The notes: generated by a model not told the origin, from the sequence alone. Positions 15,001 to 29,749 are shown, counted from the stretch's first letter. The stretch: 64,000 nucleotides of DNA from Actinostola sp. cb2023 (GCA_033675265.1 JAUJYZ010000510.1:1-64000), one strand, 5' to 3'. Numbers and translations: made by a program.

Positions 15001-18000
15001 TGTATATTTCGCTGAGAAAACAAGAGTTGGTCAAATAAAGTGTTGATCATCTGTGTGTTCGATGTATGTCGATCCCCGAGATTAGTCGTACAGACAGCTG
15101 TGGAAGCGATATTCCTTGCTATATCGCCTCCTAGTGATACTATAGAGCTTTCAGTCTGAGTGTGTTTCAGTGGCACTCGGACTCTCTGTATTTGCTTGTT
15201 TGATTTCCTTGGCACTCAGAATTAAGTTAACCAATGCTCAAACAGACGACTAACTCCTCGACCTCAATATTGAAAGCTTTGAAAAAACCATTGGAATTGA
15301 CAACACAAACCATACTAAAAGCGTAATCAAATCAAACTTTCAAAACCGCAGCCCTTGGTCAGATATACGAGTGCTGGAAGTGGGTGTACTTGCCACTCGC
15401 TAAAAAAAATGAAAAACTCGTGAAATTCATGACGCGCGCGCTTTAGTTACAAAAGGAATGCATCGATGATAAACTTATAGGTTTACTTTCTAAATTATCG
15501 CGAATTGTTTGCCCGATGTTTTTAGAAACAACAGATTCGCGTAATTAAACTGGTTCATCTCTTGCCTTATCTGTCAATTCAAATCAAATCAGTGTGTATT
15601 TTCATCGTGATGTTGTCAGGCGTATCTGTGTTGAACTGCGGCCGCCGACTATACGGAGTCAGTTGTTTCTAAAGATCGAAGTGCAGTTAACAGAATTTCT
15701 ATCTCCTGCTCTTTAATAGCTTGGACATTATGGTTGACATGATATATGATAACCCTATCAGAGTGTAGGGAAATGAAAAGTATAACTTTGATCTTGTGAT
15801 TTGGGAAATATTTTGATATGTAATGACTCAATTTAGGTTGGATTTTTTTACTCCTTTTTGTGTTTCTCAATCAGCTGGTTCTGTCTTTTTGAATTTTTCT
15901 TTCCGTTTTAATATCCTTTCCTCTTCCCTCTTGTTTATTTACTCCTTATTTCTACTACGTTTTTCTTTCACGCTTTTACTCCGTTTTCTTCCTCTTTTTC
16001 TTTTACTCCTTTTATGTACAATTTAAGCCTAAAATGGTTTTTCAATGTGGCGTAATCGGTAATCAACGTTTTGTCCCGACTTTCTTCAGTTTGAAAGATC
16101 AACGATAAACTCGAAAACAAAAAAATCTAAATAAATATATAACAAGATAATTCAATTTACTAAAGCATAATATGATCATTTGATTAAAAAGCTTTCTTTC
16201 TTTTTCTCTAATAGTGGCAAGAATTGCCCTTAGGATTTTACTTTGATGAGGGTTTCGCTCGCGTACAGTTTGTGATTTTCTGAAATCATTTTATGGCCCC
16301 CGACACTTTAATATAATTTCTAATTTCATGTTGTATTCTGTGAAAAGTCAATCATGATAGAAAACAATCGTATTTTGTAGTTTTATTTTTCGATAATTTT
16401 CAATTTCAAGGCCGATAACTTCAGTGGAGCATGCCAACCCGTTCCGTTATCAAAGTTCACTGATGATGTCTCTCAGTTTAACTGACTTGAGTCTTTGAAG
16501 TGGGAAATCGGGTTTCTTCAAGCTTCTAAATTACAGATGCATTAAGTATATTTAGTAATATACAAACATTGACTGTACGGATAACTGTATTCCCGAGAGG
16601 ACAAAATGGGATCTGTAGTAGGACTGTACAGGTGAAATGGCGCATGTTTTGCTTTAGTGGTCTTGGCAAGCTTGTGCCTCGTGGCTGTCTTGTAGCGCCA
16701 ACTAAAGGCATTCATGGTTGTCTCAGTAAATCACGGGTGATCATCAAGCAAGTCTAGACATTTCATATCAGTTTAGTGAGATTTACACCTTCGCAAGAAA
16801 ATACAGGCATTCGATGAAGTCGTGACCGCAACACTCTACTTTTATACTGCAAGGGTGGCTGTACAATGATGTAATGCAATGCTTTCCCTTCACTCACATT
16901 CTAATGTTTTCACTCAAATTAGTAGCATTTAGTCCGTTTTATATGAAACTGCATTTAATATAAGAAATATTTGTATAGATTTTGTACAATCCAACAATGC
17001 TTGTACATGCTACAACGACGGTTCGAACAAAACTGAACGTGTCCCATGACCAAAACACCACTGAAATGCTCCATTAAAAAGCTTTTATACTTTGGTATTT
17101 TCGAAACAAAACGCCCCAGTTTATCGTGTTTGGTCATCATAATCTCTGGACTGTAGATAAATCTGCTGGTGTTTGCAATAGCGAAGAAGAAAAAGGGGGT
17201 TTTGACGTGATTCTGTACTAGATATGACACAGCACGTCATAAACCCTCACTACGTTGTTACTCATCGGTTGTGCTATTAGTCTCGATATTAACTCTATCT
17301 GAACATTAAATAACATGTACTCTCTATGATATTAGCCTTTTAATGTATTATGGGCAATACAGAAAATATGACTTTTTCGCGCTTTTGGGGCTGTTTTTCC
17401 AGCTACCCGCAGCCTCGGTAACCGTCCTCTATTTTGTCTAAACATTGTTGATACAGATTACATTTCGTTTTGGAATGATTTAATTAAATTATGTTTGATT
17501 GAAAATTTGAAACCCGTTAATTGTGAACCCTGCTCACGTTTACCTATAAATATAACCTGATTATAGTGAGACCTTTGAAGGTCGTGTAGGCCCTCGGGGG
17601 ACTAGTAAAACGTTATCTTGTGTAAGCTTACACTAAGAAATTTAATTGAGCATTTTCTTTTCCTAATGGAATAAGCTGTTTTTTTCTAAATTATGATGAA
17701 ATAAAAATGTAAAAATATATATTTAAAAAATGGACTAAATATCTACAGTTTCATGAAATTGAACTGTTTTCCCCTTTACAAATTTATACGACGGTTAAAA
17801 CAAACTATATGTGTGTTTGTTTTCTTTAATAAAAAGAACATCGCAGATTTATGCCCCATATCAAAGCACTCGGGGCATCGTCTTGTGAAATTGTCAGCTT
17901 AGACACGTTCGACTCGAACGATTAACAATGTTTAGTGATTCTAAGACTTAGAACATCACTCGGTGATTCGTATAAACAAAGCCCTCTACCTCCCGTGAAA

Positions 18001-21000
18001 TGCCAAAGGCACACCGAACGAAAAAGCAATGGGAAAAGCAGGACATTTTGATGATAAAGATTGTGTGCTGGTTTAGGAAATCTCCAGTCGGAAGCGCCGA
18101 GGCCAGTAGAGATGAAGGCCCAAGATAAAAACAGCTCCCAGCAAAGACAAGGTGATTATGGGCTTGATAACTTAATGTTCTCTTGAAGGTTAATGCGAAG
18201 GCTTTGTCCGTGTTCACTGATCTTTTGTTCGAGTTTTTGCCTTGAGAAAGCAGCTGGGATAGTAGTGAATCGAGAGACCAACATCAGCATTACAAAGCCT
18301 TAAGTATACGACGATTACAAATTAATCTGGGTAAAATAACTCAATCTGCTTAACTCTATTCTCTCCTTATTACGTTAGAGCGCTGGGGCTTTTATTTCTC
18401 CAGCATCGCAAACTGTTTGATTAGTCAAAACTGTAATCTCATCTTATAGGGCCGAGTCGATGCCAGCTAGAAGAACATCGTATTGTGATCAAACTCGGTG
18501 TTTTGACTTGGGCATTTTTTTTCACCTCTTTCAATCAAATCTTAATAAAAAGGTTTTAATTGATAAGGAAAAGAATAGTATTTGACACATCCAGTTTGAG
18601 TGCACTAAGCATTAACACCATATACGCTTTAACTAGCTTTAGCGTCAAATAGACTTTTTCCTCAATCATCGTGATATAGACTTCTCTGACTGATTTCTCT
18701 GGGGCCCGTGCCGTTTCTCTTTAATACAACTAGTGCGAATTCCTATTAACAGATGTAAAACCTGTTCGTGTTATTGTCTCGAACCAATTTATCGTCTGTT
18801 CGCGTTCTTCTTCTTTTTAAACAACAAACTCGGTCGAGTCAATATTTATTCTGAGCCCATCGATAAACCAGTGTGTATAGTGTTTTAGTAATACGTGCCG
18901 GCCCTGAAACACTACTGACCAGTCGTGTTGGAGTGAATAACATCCCACTACAATGAGAACGAGGCCAACAGATTCGTTTGACCGTTTTAGTGTTCGGGTA
19001 TTTGAATTTCGCTACCGGGCGGTCAGAGACTGCTCTTTTGTTTGTGTGTGTACTGTCAGTGTACATCGATCTTGGTCTCGTTTACGGCTAATTTGTGAGT
19101 GGAACTGAAAGCCATTGGAGATGAGTTGAAGCTAATTCATAATACTGTAGTTTAAGCTAGTAACGCCTTAACTGTAAAGCAAGTACCTCTACCAACTGGA
19201 CAGAAAAAAACATGTAATAAAGCCAACCATTTCTTTGTGGAAAAGTAGTCGTAACGTAACAGGATCAATACCACCAAACACGCACTCACACGTTAGATTA
19301 TTACAAACGCATTTCAATCGGAATTCTAAAATCTATCCAAAATGTGTGTTGCGGTGGTGTAAAATGAACAAGGAAGCAAAGAAACAACAGCACTTTAATT
19401 TAATTAATTTGATTTTCCCTTCACTTAAAGCTCTTAGTATTTTTGATTGAAAGAAAAAGAAGAAGGATTTTCCATTCTAAGAATCTTTTGTTCAAGTCCA
19501 CTGTGTTTTTTACTCTCTCTAAAAGCCCCATAACCTTTATGTAATTGTCCTAGCACTTACAGCACCGGCACAACTCGAGAATATCAATTGCTTGACTGTA
19601 CACGAAGCATTATATTAACCCAGTCACCAAAAAAAACAACACTAAAAACTCAAGATCGAGAACATCCCACATGTAGCAAGTGGCCGAGTGTGAGAAAGGA
19701 GGGCTTGAATGAGGTTCACCAATAGGAATACTACAAAATTCGTGTTCCCACTAAAGCTATGGTCTGTATTGTTCGGAGGCTCTAATCCTTTAAGTGCTTG
19801 AATTAATAGGTTTCTTGTTTCGGGACTACAACACAGACTCGAGACCAGCACATTTGACTCTCAGTCATCTCTCACAACAAATCAATTTTCACCCGGCCGT
19901 TTTTGTTTATGTGATTTGGAATATACAGTTCAGTTGACTTTTATGGTTGATTACCATATCCCGCCGAATCCAAATTAAATACACCATTCTGGTTTGCCTG
20001 AGTGGCGACTACTTTTTAGTCCTCTCTTTAGAAAAACTCAGTACTCTTTTTAAATCGGTTTCAGCTTAAAAAACAATTTTTATTAAAAGTTGGCCCAAGC
20101 TTGTAAGTTTAACTCAATTCACAAGAAAGAATTACGGAGATTTTTTCAACCTGAAAATACTGCAATAATCGAAACGTGCAGGATGGCACAAGAGATGTGT
20201 ACAGTTCGGTAAAAGAATGGTAGATGTCGTTTATTGTGACGATTAGAATGAATATCGAACCAGGAAGTGAATGTAATGGTTCAAAGACGTCAGTAGTTGA
20301 CGCAATAGATGAACACGAGGCTTAAACAACACATTTTCAGATTAAACATTAAAAAACAAAGAAAAGAACAGCACTTTTGTTCATTTTAATTTGAATTCAA
20401 ACTTTATAGATTTTTCCCGAACTTAATTTCGTTCACGTATTTAATTAGCGTTTATATATTAACACTGCTCTTAAGTTTACAAAGTAAAATAAACTTAAAT
20501 TTAGACGGAACTGCTAATTTCTATATTGGGAGTTGCCATGAAAGAGATGAGAAAAATGCCGATTTTCGACGAGCGCTTGTAGGTTGTCACAGGCGGCCTA
20601 ACGATTCGGTTGATTTTACAGCCTCCAAAGCTTGTAAACAATCAAGATATGGTATACTCGCATGGGGCGGCGTCCATGCACGTATATAGACGGTAGGGAT
20701 GTCCCGCGTCCCACTAAGCCCGCTCGATAACCCTGATATGGTTGGCATATATAGAGCCATTTTACCTGACCAAACTCACACATATCGAGATAATAGCTAT
20801 AGCGCTGATGAGATAGCGTAATCCCGAGTAGCAAGCTGACAGATAGTAAGTTGTATATTTCTGTCGAATTCCTTTTAGAATAAGTGAGATTTCTGCGATG
20901 GCAATCGAAAGCAGTATCAGTACGAGGTTCTTGCAAGTTCGTTCTAATGTATGCTGTTCTAGAATGGTCAGTTTAGTTACTTTACGGAGAATCTTTCCAT

Positions 21001-24000
21001 CTGTTTGCATTGCTTTATTTACTACGGTTTCCGTAAACATGTTTTTGAATTATTTTTAGATTCCAACACTGAACGAGTAGAAGTATCTGCATGCTATCGA
21101 CCCATTTGATCGCCGTATATCTTGGACATGTACAGACATCGAGACTATGGATACACGGCGTTATCTTAATTTGCTAGCTGGACCTCACACATACACAAAG
21201 CCATCAAATTGCTAGATTGGTCGGGAATGAAAAATGAAAAAGGAAGAAAAATAAAGTACTTAACTTAATTGGGCGACCCCTAAGGAAAGGAAAAAGATAG
21301 GCAAAGTAAATGAGTTCCGATCGTGATTTTGAGCAAAGAGCAGGAACACACATCAATAGACCTATCTATACACTGATAATCAGTAAACTATTTATTTTGC
21401 ATTTAAGCGCACAATTTAATGAAACATTCTCCATTTGCAAATGCGTACGTCGCTACAAAAGAATTTAATCGACATGAAAGAGATATCGACGTCAGTGGAA
21501 TCTCTAATTTCCAAGTTATCAAGGGCGTACGTTGCTCCCTTTTTTTCTCTCTCAGTTTTTCCCCAGAACCTTCCTCCGAAAACTACTTGTCTTTTCCCGC
21601 TGGAGATAACACGGCGTCGTCATATACTCCAGGATCCCTGTTACTTTATCTTCGTAGGCTTTTAGTACAGTACTTAGATACAGTGTATAATGTACTTACT
21701 GAAGAGTAGTGACCATTCTGCCGCCCTTGTGCAATTACCTCACACGCAACCCAGGGTCACTTTGAAGGCGATACGGATCATGGAATCAGTCAAACTAGTC
21801 AAGTTTGTATCCTATCCCTGGCGCCGATGATCTAGGTTCGTGACCGATATCTTGGGCAATATGTGTTTGTAGATAAGACTATATATCCTTTCCTTGAATT
21901 AACTTCATTTGTGAACGAGAGAGGCGTCCCATGACTTGACGACATGCAAGAGCTTTATACCCAGTCTTCAAAAATCGCTGGGATATTTCTGTGAAGCATT
22001 CAGGACTTTGTTGACAATAGTGAACATTCATGTACAATATAAAACTAATTAACAGAGTTTATTGGGTGAAGGCATTTATATATTTGTTAAGAAAAGAGTT
22101 GAGATTCGCCTGTCGGGGGAATGGCCAGGTATTACAGGGCTACTTGCAAAATCGATGTGCATATGATCAGATACTTCTAGAGAGCTTAAGTCTGATAAGG
22201 TAGATGTGCTGCTTGTTATCTTATCCACCATACTGATCGCCTTACACGAGTGGGTAACTATCATACAAGTGTATCTTCGCTACAAAAGCGAGTCCATCGT
22301 CCATCTTTATTCTCAAACTGATGCCCCTCCCCTTCCCCCCTCCAATTTCTTGGTTTCACGATGTCCATTGTGTCAAACTTAAAAGGATGTTCAAGCAGTT
22401 ATATTCTTAGGTCTAGAGCATTCAGAGGCGCCACGCTTAAGAGCTTGTCTTGTGTTATCGCGACGGTAATCGATGGAGTCGAGTTGGGTCACTTTGTAAA
22501 GTATCTGCAAACACAGGTAATTAATGTAGTGGTACGAGATAGCATCAACGACTGAACAACTGACTGAACAACTCCGAAGAAACATTGATCTGCATGATTA
22601 ATCAAAGACGACGAAATGCAGCAGCTTATCCGCGGTCTTGAACTCAACATTTTACCAAACTAAACGAAGATATACATCAAAGTAAAACCATTAATACACT
22701 AAGAATATAATGCTCTTGCTTACTTCAAGACTGGACAGCTCAGATTGAATGATTAGACAAAGGCACCAAAGTTCCTGCCGATTGGTTGGCAAGAAATGGG
22801 GGGAAATTACGCGTACGCTCGGCGCGCGCGCGTCGGAATTCCCGCCTTTTTCTGAATCTATGAGAAATTGACCATATAGCATTTGCTCATGAGAAGACTC
22901 ATGAGTGTATAGATGGACGTTGCGTTCGTTTTTTTTTTTCATTCGTTCGTTATGCAGATATTCATTCATTTATTCATTCATTTAGTCAGTCAGTCAGCCA
23001 TGTTTGCTAGTTCATTCCATTTTCCCGCTCATTTCAAATATGTCCTACGTTGCAGTCTGATCAGTTACTTGCAAGAGTATGGGTGACTTCCTTATTTCAC
23101 GTCGCACTCACAATGATACTCGAATGATTACCATCCGCAACGAGCGCATTTATTACCATCCTCTTCATAACTATTCTTATCAACATGAAGCTGTTTTACT
23201 TAACTATGTATTCCTGAATTACTGGGCGTGGGAAATTATCTATTTTATCATCAAGTATCGTACTGCAACACAAACAACAACACTGACAATGATAACTTTT
23301 AATTCCCTTTGTACGACGCCAGTTGTGGCACTGATGTCACCAACAATGGGTGTAACGAACCATGAGGGTGAAACACTGTCTGCCCTTGTGTGGGTAGAAC
23401 ATCTGGAGCTAGTCGGTCTGAGACTGTTCCTGTTACAGACGCCAAAGAGTGCTGCAATATTTTTGTAAGGAACTGCTCTTGTACGATATTTGTAGTTTTA
23501 TGCGAGTAAAACCACATGTGGTGTATACCGCATATATGTGGCAAAGAATCACGACGACTCTCGGCCGACCACGACCGAAATGGTTCCCGTGGCTATTTAT
23601 GGAAAGCCTTTTTGTTTCATTACCAAGCAAAACGCAAAGGTCACTGACAGTGTTGTCTTGAAACTGATAAACGAAACGAGTTTAATAAGTGGAGGTTGAA
23701 ATGATGCAGATTACTATTATTAAAGCTATCACATTTGAGACAATCATCGCTGACCTCAGCCGTTGCAGATTGGATACAAAAACGTTGTGTTCTTTAGGAT
23801 TCCGATTGCAAAATTGGACGTCAAGAAGTGCCTTTCGATCTTATCTTCTAGAGTCTTATCCGGCCTTGCTATTTTGGTAGAAATCGTTTGATATTAGCCA
23901 AGTACTGTAACCCTAAACAAGACAACTATGAATCGAAATGGATCGAAAACATCGATCTTTTTCGGTGTCCGATTTTTAGTTTCGTTTACTGTTCAACAAC

Positions 24001-24976
24001 CGTGAAATAAAATCTCGTATCTTTGAGATAGGTTATCTGAAATGGGCATAGCTTTCTCTTAATCGAAATTCATCCTGATATCGCTAAACGACAATTACTT
24101 CTTAACTATGATGCGCCGCTGTTCATGATTATGGCATGCACACCGCATTCCCGAGTTACAGCTCATCTTTGTGAACAAAGGTTCAAAGATGATCGAACAG
24201 CCCTGGCGAAGTTCCCATGTCACTGCACCCAAGACACTAAACACGGCTGCGTAAAGAGACTACACCCGCGTCTAATTGCACGTTTTCTATGACATCTTCC
24301 CTCTGTCTTGTCATGAGAAGTTAATCCACGAGACACAGCGACGGCTACACGATTCCTCGCATTCCTTTAGTCAGGAGTAACGGCATACGACCCTCGGGAT
24401 TAGCACCCGCGCGTAATACTGAACTAATAACGCCCGCGCACTAAACGGCTCCTCGGAACAATTTGAGAAGACTCCAGTCAACAAATTAACATCGCATCAC
24501 TTTTGGCATAAACATGGATAGTCCGCCAAGGCTATCAATTGCGGTTGACCAAAAAGGGCAACCAAAGCCAAACAATTTACGTTCACTCCCTAATCGGTTC
24601 ACGTAGCGTATTATTTCAATGTTATGTGTATATTAACCCGCTCGCTGCTCGAGGCTAAAGGACAACAGGATCACATCGATCCATCTTGGATCTCTAGACA
24701 GTGATACTGTTAAATTTAGATAATTATTGAGAAATTAAATCTGACTATAATATGAGCTTTGTTTGGGGTTGTGAATGTCGAAGAGGTCGCCGTGTTATCT
24801 ACGTAAATTGTCCTCTTTAAGACAAGCCGGCTTTTGTAAGTGATTGGCAATTTCATCACGTACTGCGCGGAATATATTGTTCTTTTTCTCTCGTCTCGCA
24901 AACAGTTTCCCCTAACCTCGCTTACATGCAGGAAAACCCAGTTTGGGTCTAAAAAATTCTTTCAAAGCAAATAAAT
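1..24976. other. Gene-poor, repeat-poor stretch with no supportable gene
   Basis: I read both strands and found no exon with a recognisable domain, no RNA gene and no sizeable tandem array. The open frames are short (mostly under 110 codons), overlap on both strands and look like chance frames in AT-rich DNA. Small items seen: a short CATT/CAGT-like run at about 22,960-22,998, a small hairpin at about 24,164-24,191, and an in-frame Cys-rich stretch with two TGA codons near 23,312-23,504. One 111-codon frame at 2,944-3,279 is listed separately as a weak candidate. The stretch could be intergenic or a long intron of a gene outside the window. Confidence 0.6.
2944..3279 (+). CDS. Weak candidate exon or ORF, unrecognised
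   Basis: This 111-codon open frame has no ATG at its left end (it opens at a TTG), so if real it is more likely an exon than a whole gene. The translation is hydrophilic and of ordinary complexity, rich in Lys, Glu and Asp (for example DEVEEVAQDTVLLWTAKRK), and ends with a basic stretch before TGA. The local DNA is purine-rich on the plus strand, unlike its flanks. I recognise no domain. A frame of this length can arise by chance in a window this size, so this is a low-confidence entry. Confidence 0.2.
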   Translation: MKLNIQDIDFDKRVCRFYDEVEEVAQDTVLLWTAKRKLFPTGTAENTISQGQKQDIPFLDESHEKEVINCPMTRKDRKINVSLHSEVRGFVSGFGSIHAVKTKRPRKISCL

Positions 24977-25858
24977 CTCGTCCCCAGAGCCTGCGTTACT
25001 TTCAACCAGCGGCGAAGAACGTAGCTCTGGCATAATCCATTTTTGAGACAATTTGATTGGCTATTCCATTTTAGAAACTACGCACGCGCAAGATTCCGGA
25101 AATGAAATATATCCAATGAAAATTGAGTTGTCAAAACAACCCGGTGTCCCAACTTCCGTTCAAAACAAAAATTAACATTTTTCAACGGTTTCATTGACAT
25201 GTTATTTTCAACATGTCGCCTCGATCTGCAATATTAAAATATCTAAGCACAGAGAAAAATCCAGTTTATCTAAGCTTATGTGTATCTCGAAGTGTCTTGA
25301 AAAGTTTTCAAACGAAGCTCAAAATTTACACGAAGAGTGATGGTTATTCAAAGAACATATGTCGATCGTAAATCTAATATTCCGTTAGGCTACCTGAAAG
25401 GCGGTGCCAATCGAGATGCTTACGAAGGCGAAAGATTCAAAAGAAATACATTTGAAGGAGAGACAACAATAACTAGAGAAGATGAAGATGATAGATTCAA
25501 ATAATTAACTGATATGTAAAGTAGACACGAGTAAATATAAACCCGTAGGAAGAACTGTTCGCGTATCCTTCTGCTGTAAAACCACTGCTTTTAATAAAGA
25601 CTTCAGATACTGCGCTTCTTTCACTGTTGTATCTTCTTTACCAAGTGCTTTTAAAGCGTACTCTATTCCCTAATGAAACCTTTCGAAGGATTCCACTGAA
25701 ACTGAATCGACAATATTTGAATCGACAACAACTGCCCAGTTAACTTGCGCATGCGCTCTAAAACCGGAAGAACAAGAAATCCTGTTCCCAAAAAATGGAT
25801 TATGCCAGAGCCTACGTTCTCGTCGCTGGCCGAAAGTAACGCAGGCTCTGGGGACGAG
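24977..25858. mobile_element. Inverted-repeat DNA element (MITE-like), about 880 bp
   Basis: The left end reads CTCGTCCCCAGAGCCTGCG and the right end is its reverse complement. The similarity continues inward for about 80 bp with a few mismatches (through a CTCTGGCATAATCCA block). The interior has no transposase-like frame that I recognise, so this is probably non-autonomous. A 50-bp palindrome with the same CGTCCCCAGAGCC terminus occurs at 45,551-45,600, inside an intron of the main gene, so the two parts of the window share a repeat family. Confidence 0.75.
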
Positions 25859-28800
25859 ATTGAAAGCAAATGAGAAATGAACGCGCCGAGTTGCGCACTT
25901 CCCCCTGGATGACTTTGGAAGCGCTTCAACGTGGAAATAGCTTGAGAGTAAGTTTGAGACAAAACTCGGCGTCCTCTATTAACACCATGAGAGGAAGCGC
26001 TAAAGACAGGTCAAGCATTATCCATTGAGAATTTAAACTGTTGCATCCGTGAACTAAAGCCCGTAAGACGCGACGACCTTTAGAGGTTTAAAAAGAACCG
26101 GAATTGAAGGTCAGAACGTGACCGAACACACGCGAGCATAGCTAGTTTCCTGTCGACTAATCGAAGTAAGACAGTTCGCCGAGTTTTGGGTTTCCAAGCC
26201 AGTTAATCGTCGGGTCGCGTCCTTGACCATTAAAAGTATATTTATTTTCTCAGTGAACAAGTTTTTACAATCATCTTTGTATACTAACGTTGCCAGTGGA
26301 ATTACTAAGGATTTTCTTGCCTCGAATCTTCTTAAGCCACAAACAGTAAAATCAGCTTAGGAATCACTCAGCTTTGAGTGATTGAAAACCTATACACGCC
26401 AGTCAGTAGCTGTAATAAATCATCAAGCCATCTACGAAGTGGCCTCTGGATAATTCTAAAGTGGTTCGATTACGGGTAGATAGGGTGAGATGATATGGTA
26501 AATAAGAAGGATTGGAAATGGAAGACGGGACTTAATTACGACCGACTGAGAAGGGTAACGCAATACCCTACTAAAACAGTGTGGATCATTGCACCGTAAT
26601 TGAGTCGTTAAACCGGAAAACACTATTAAACATAAACGCGAAACTAATCACCGCGGCTTACGTTCAATATGCGGTAATGTAAAATAGTTTTTCTTGTAAT
26701 TACTCCCCTTGAAATCATACCCAGTAATGTATCAACAACCCTGGATGATTTTTCAGCGATTTTTTCATTAGCATGAGAAAGTGGGCCCCAAAACTGGCGC
26801 TTTTTAGGAGTGGTTTGAACCCATTAGATAACTCTAACGATAAATGGGAAATCTAATGATGCCGCATGTTAAAAGAATTATTGTAAAATCCCTTTTACAG
26901 TTGTAATAAGATTCTCCGATCCGAGTAATCATTGACTCAACCGAAAACAAGAAACCGTCTAATCTGCGATAAATTATACTTTAAGTATTTCCTATGATAA
27001 TAGTGATAACTCATATACTTGATAAATCGGCCGTCGAATCGCGCGCACATCTCTGGGATCTCTTTGTATATATTTCCTGTCCTTCAAAGTAAGGTAAAAT
27101 GTACTAGCTTGTTCTAATTCACTGCGCAATTACTTAACACCGAGATCCACTCCAAATCAACTGGCATTCACATCAGAAACCCCTAATACCCCACCTCCTC
27201 CGTCGTAGGCCATTTTTGAACGGTCTTATGTCTACACCAAATCCCGAAACCAAGCCTTAACTTTAAACAACAGCTTACCCGCTTGTCATCTGGAGTCCAA
27301 CTATTCTCAGACGGATTACGTTTCATTGGATTTCCATAAACGTCCACCTGTCTACATAATCTTGACTTAATGTATTGCATTTTAACAAAACAACTCTACG
27401 AAATACTGTACCTTACGGTTGCTGGTCGTTCCTAATTACTGAATAAATGAACCCATTGATTTCAAGTCGGTTGTTCAGCCAGCGAGCAAAATACGCTTGT
27501 TATCATATCGAAGACTTGCTATATGCGGCTTTATTTTGTGGTAGGGGCGGAGTCGTCTCAACACTAATTCCCTTTAACTACTAATCGCTATAGACTAGCG
27601 GCCTTGAGACGTTAAAGTGTATATCAAGAACGACCGACAAAGTACATATGTTAACATAATGACTTCATGTTTCCCTTAAAGTACAGCGAAAAATGACCCA
27701 TTGTTCACGCTATAGCTTGGAGTTACAGTCTAAAAACGCTTTTCTATCCTATTGCATTTTGAGTCTACCGAGTTCGATTGTATTTTTTCCCTCAAATCTG
27801 CGAATTTTTATATCTTTTTACTTTTCTCTGGTGTAATTAATTGCTGTTTGTATTTCAAATTTCAAATGTTCTGTTTGGCTTCGTTGTTTATAAATCTCCT
27901 CAGTTTGCGCCGTTGTTCTCACGTCAAATGTTCCGTATTCTAATAGCATGTGTATTATCTAATATTCGTCTTTTATGCCCACTAAGTGATTTGTTTATAT
28001 CTTAACTTAGCACAACTAATTTCTTTGCCAACGAATTTTGTTGATCAGATCAGAAAACTAAGCAAGTCTTTTTGTGTGAAATGAAATGATTTCTTTCAAC
28101 TTTTACAATTCGAAAAAACTGCCCAAAACGACTGTAAGAGAAGAAACGTAAACCCTCACAGACAAAACGAGGTTTAGTTAAGGACAGCTAGGTGTTTTAC
28201 TCAACAATAGCTAGAGTACAAGGTGTTTAGATCTTTGTGTATTTCGCACTTGTCCTGCTCTGTTCTTTATGATCTAATTTGTTCACAATCCTCAAAGTGT
28301 CCATAAACAATACCAAGCCAAAGACTCCGCTAGCAGGTAGAGTGTTAATCTATTTAGCCAAGTAATTGGATTAGATGAAAAGCACAGGTAGCTGTAGAAC
28401 TATTGTCGGTCGTGCTAAACCAACACAGCCTCGCTAGTGTTTGCTAGCCGCTAATTAGATAGCTCTTAGTGGAAGGAAGTATACCGACGAGAGAGACTTT
28501 GGTTCATCATTTCATTGTCAGTTCTAAAGGATTTACAGTTTGGCAGTTAAATAGAACTGGTTTTGTAAACTGAATTAACGGTGTTTTGTTTCTAGTGTCT
28601 TTAAGTAAATAGAACGGGACAGGTGAATCGGTGCCGAATTTGGAGTGAAAATGAACAAAGTCGACTCCAGTTTCGCTCGAACTACTGAGAGGTAAAAAGC
28701 CATGAGTTTGACGGTGTTTAGCGGTGCCAGTGAGCCCGTGAGTTCACACACTCGAGTGTTTAGTCTTCCTTGAACTACCTTCACTTTAGGGTTCGGAATA

Positions 28801-29749
28801 AGTTCACGTTGAGTGGTGTGATTAAAGGATTAGCTCGGTGCTTTGTCCAGTTACCACGTGCATTAACACGTAAACACTGACACCGAATTGCAACTTGATG
28901 CTCGCTTCGAGAAACGATGCACTTTTGTCTTGAATCGCAAAGTCAAAGAAACGTTGAACTAACTGTTTAGTTTATCGCGTTAAAGTTCACACAAACAAAC
29001 AAAAAAACGACGGCTGCTTCTTTGAATACTTTGAATAAACACGCGACATGCATGGTCTCTAGGTACATCCTACTTAGGCTCCGTTTTAGCACAAAAAGGA
29101 CAACCTGTACTAACACTATATACTTTGAAGTTAAGCTCGAATCGGTCAATACGTGAGAGTGGAATATTAAAGAGATCCCAGGCGTAATTCGAGACGTCGC
29201 CATACAACGCTTAGTAATCAGGACTTGTACGAAAAGCACAGCCATTAATTATACCTCTTTGTTGTGGTTTGAGGTTTCCATTGAAACAAGGAATCGATAT
29301 GTTGTGGTAATTGGGAAAACCCCTCTTTCTGCGATGTCACTCTTTGACATTTCCATCCGTTAATGTTGATGATTTATGCGAAATTAGACCTGTCTGTCAG
29401 GGAAGGCTATGACTAGAAGAAGTAGTGCGCACATATAAAAAAACGTGCAAACACACAACACACTACAGTAGCCCTGTCCCAGGAGGGAGGGTGTGATCGT
29501 TCGTTCCCAATGTTACGTTTTAGCTCGATGATTTTCAAAATGGCTGCGAAATTATTTATTAGGATTTTTTTTCAAATTTATGCATTTAGAATCTTGCCTC
29601 ATTTGAAAACAAATCCACCGCTAAACCGCAACGGAGGATGTTAAAACATAAACCTTTTACTGTTGTTTTTTTTCATTTTCAAACCACGCCGTGGTACGTA
29701 GAACTCTCCATTAACAAAGGTTTGTTGGGCCAAACATGTTTATATGCAC
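25859..29749. other. Intergenic stretch, nothing recognised
   Basis: No domain-bearing frame, array or clear inverted repeat was found. The sequence has the same AT-rich, repeat-poor character as the stretch left of 24,977. It ends where the 103-bp minisatellite begins. Confidence 0.55.

Noticed and set aside
15823..16026. Plus-strand 67-codon hydrophobic frame resembling a membrane protein
   Set aside because: The sequence is a T-rich pyrimidine stretch; hydrophobicity is a by-product of TTT/CTT codons and no domain or splice context supports it.
25663..25962. Minus-strand 99-codon frame with SSPEPALLSASDENVGSG
   Set aside because: It covers the right terminus of the 880-bp inverted-repeat element, so it is repeat-derived.
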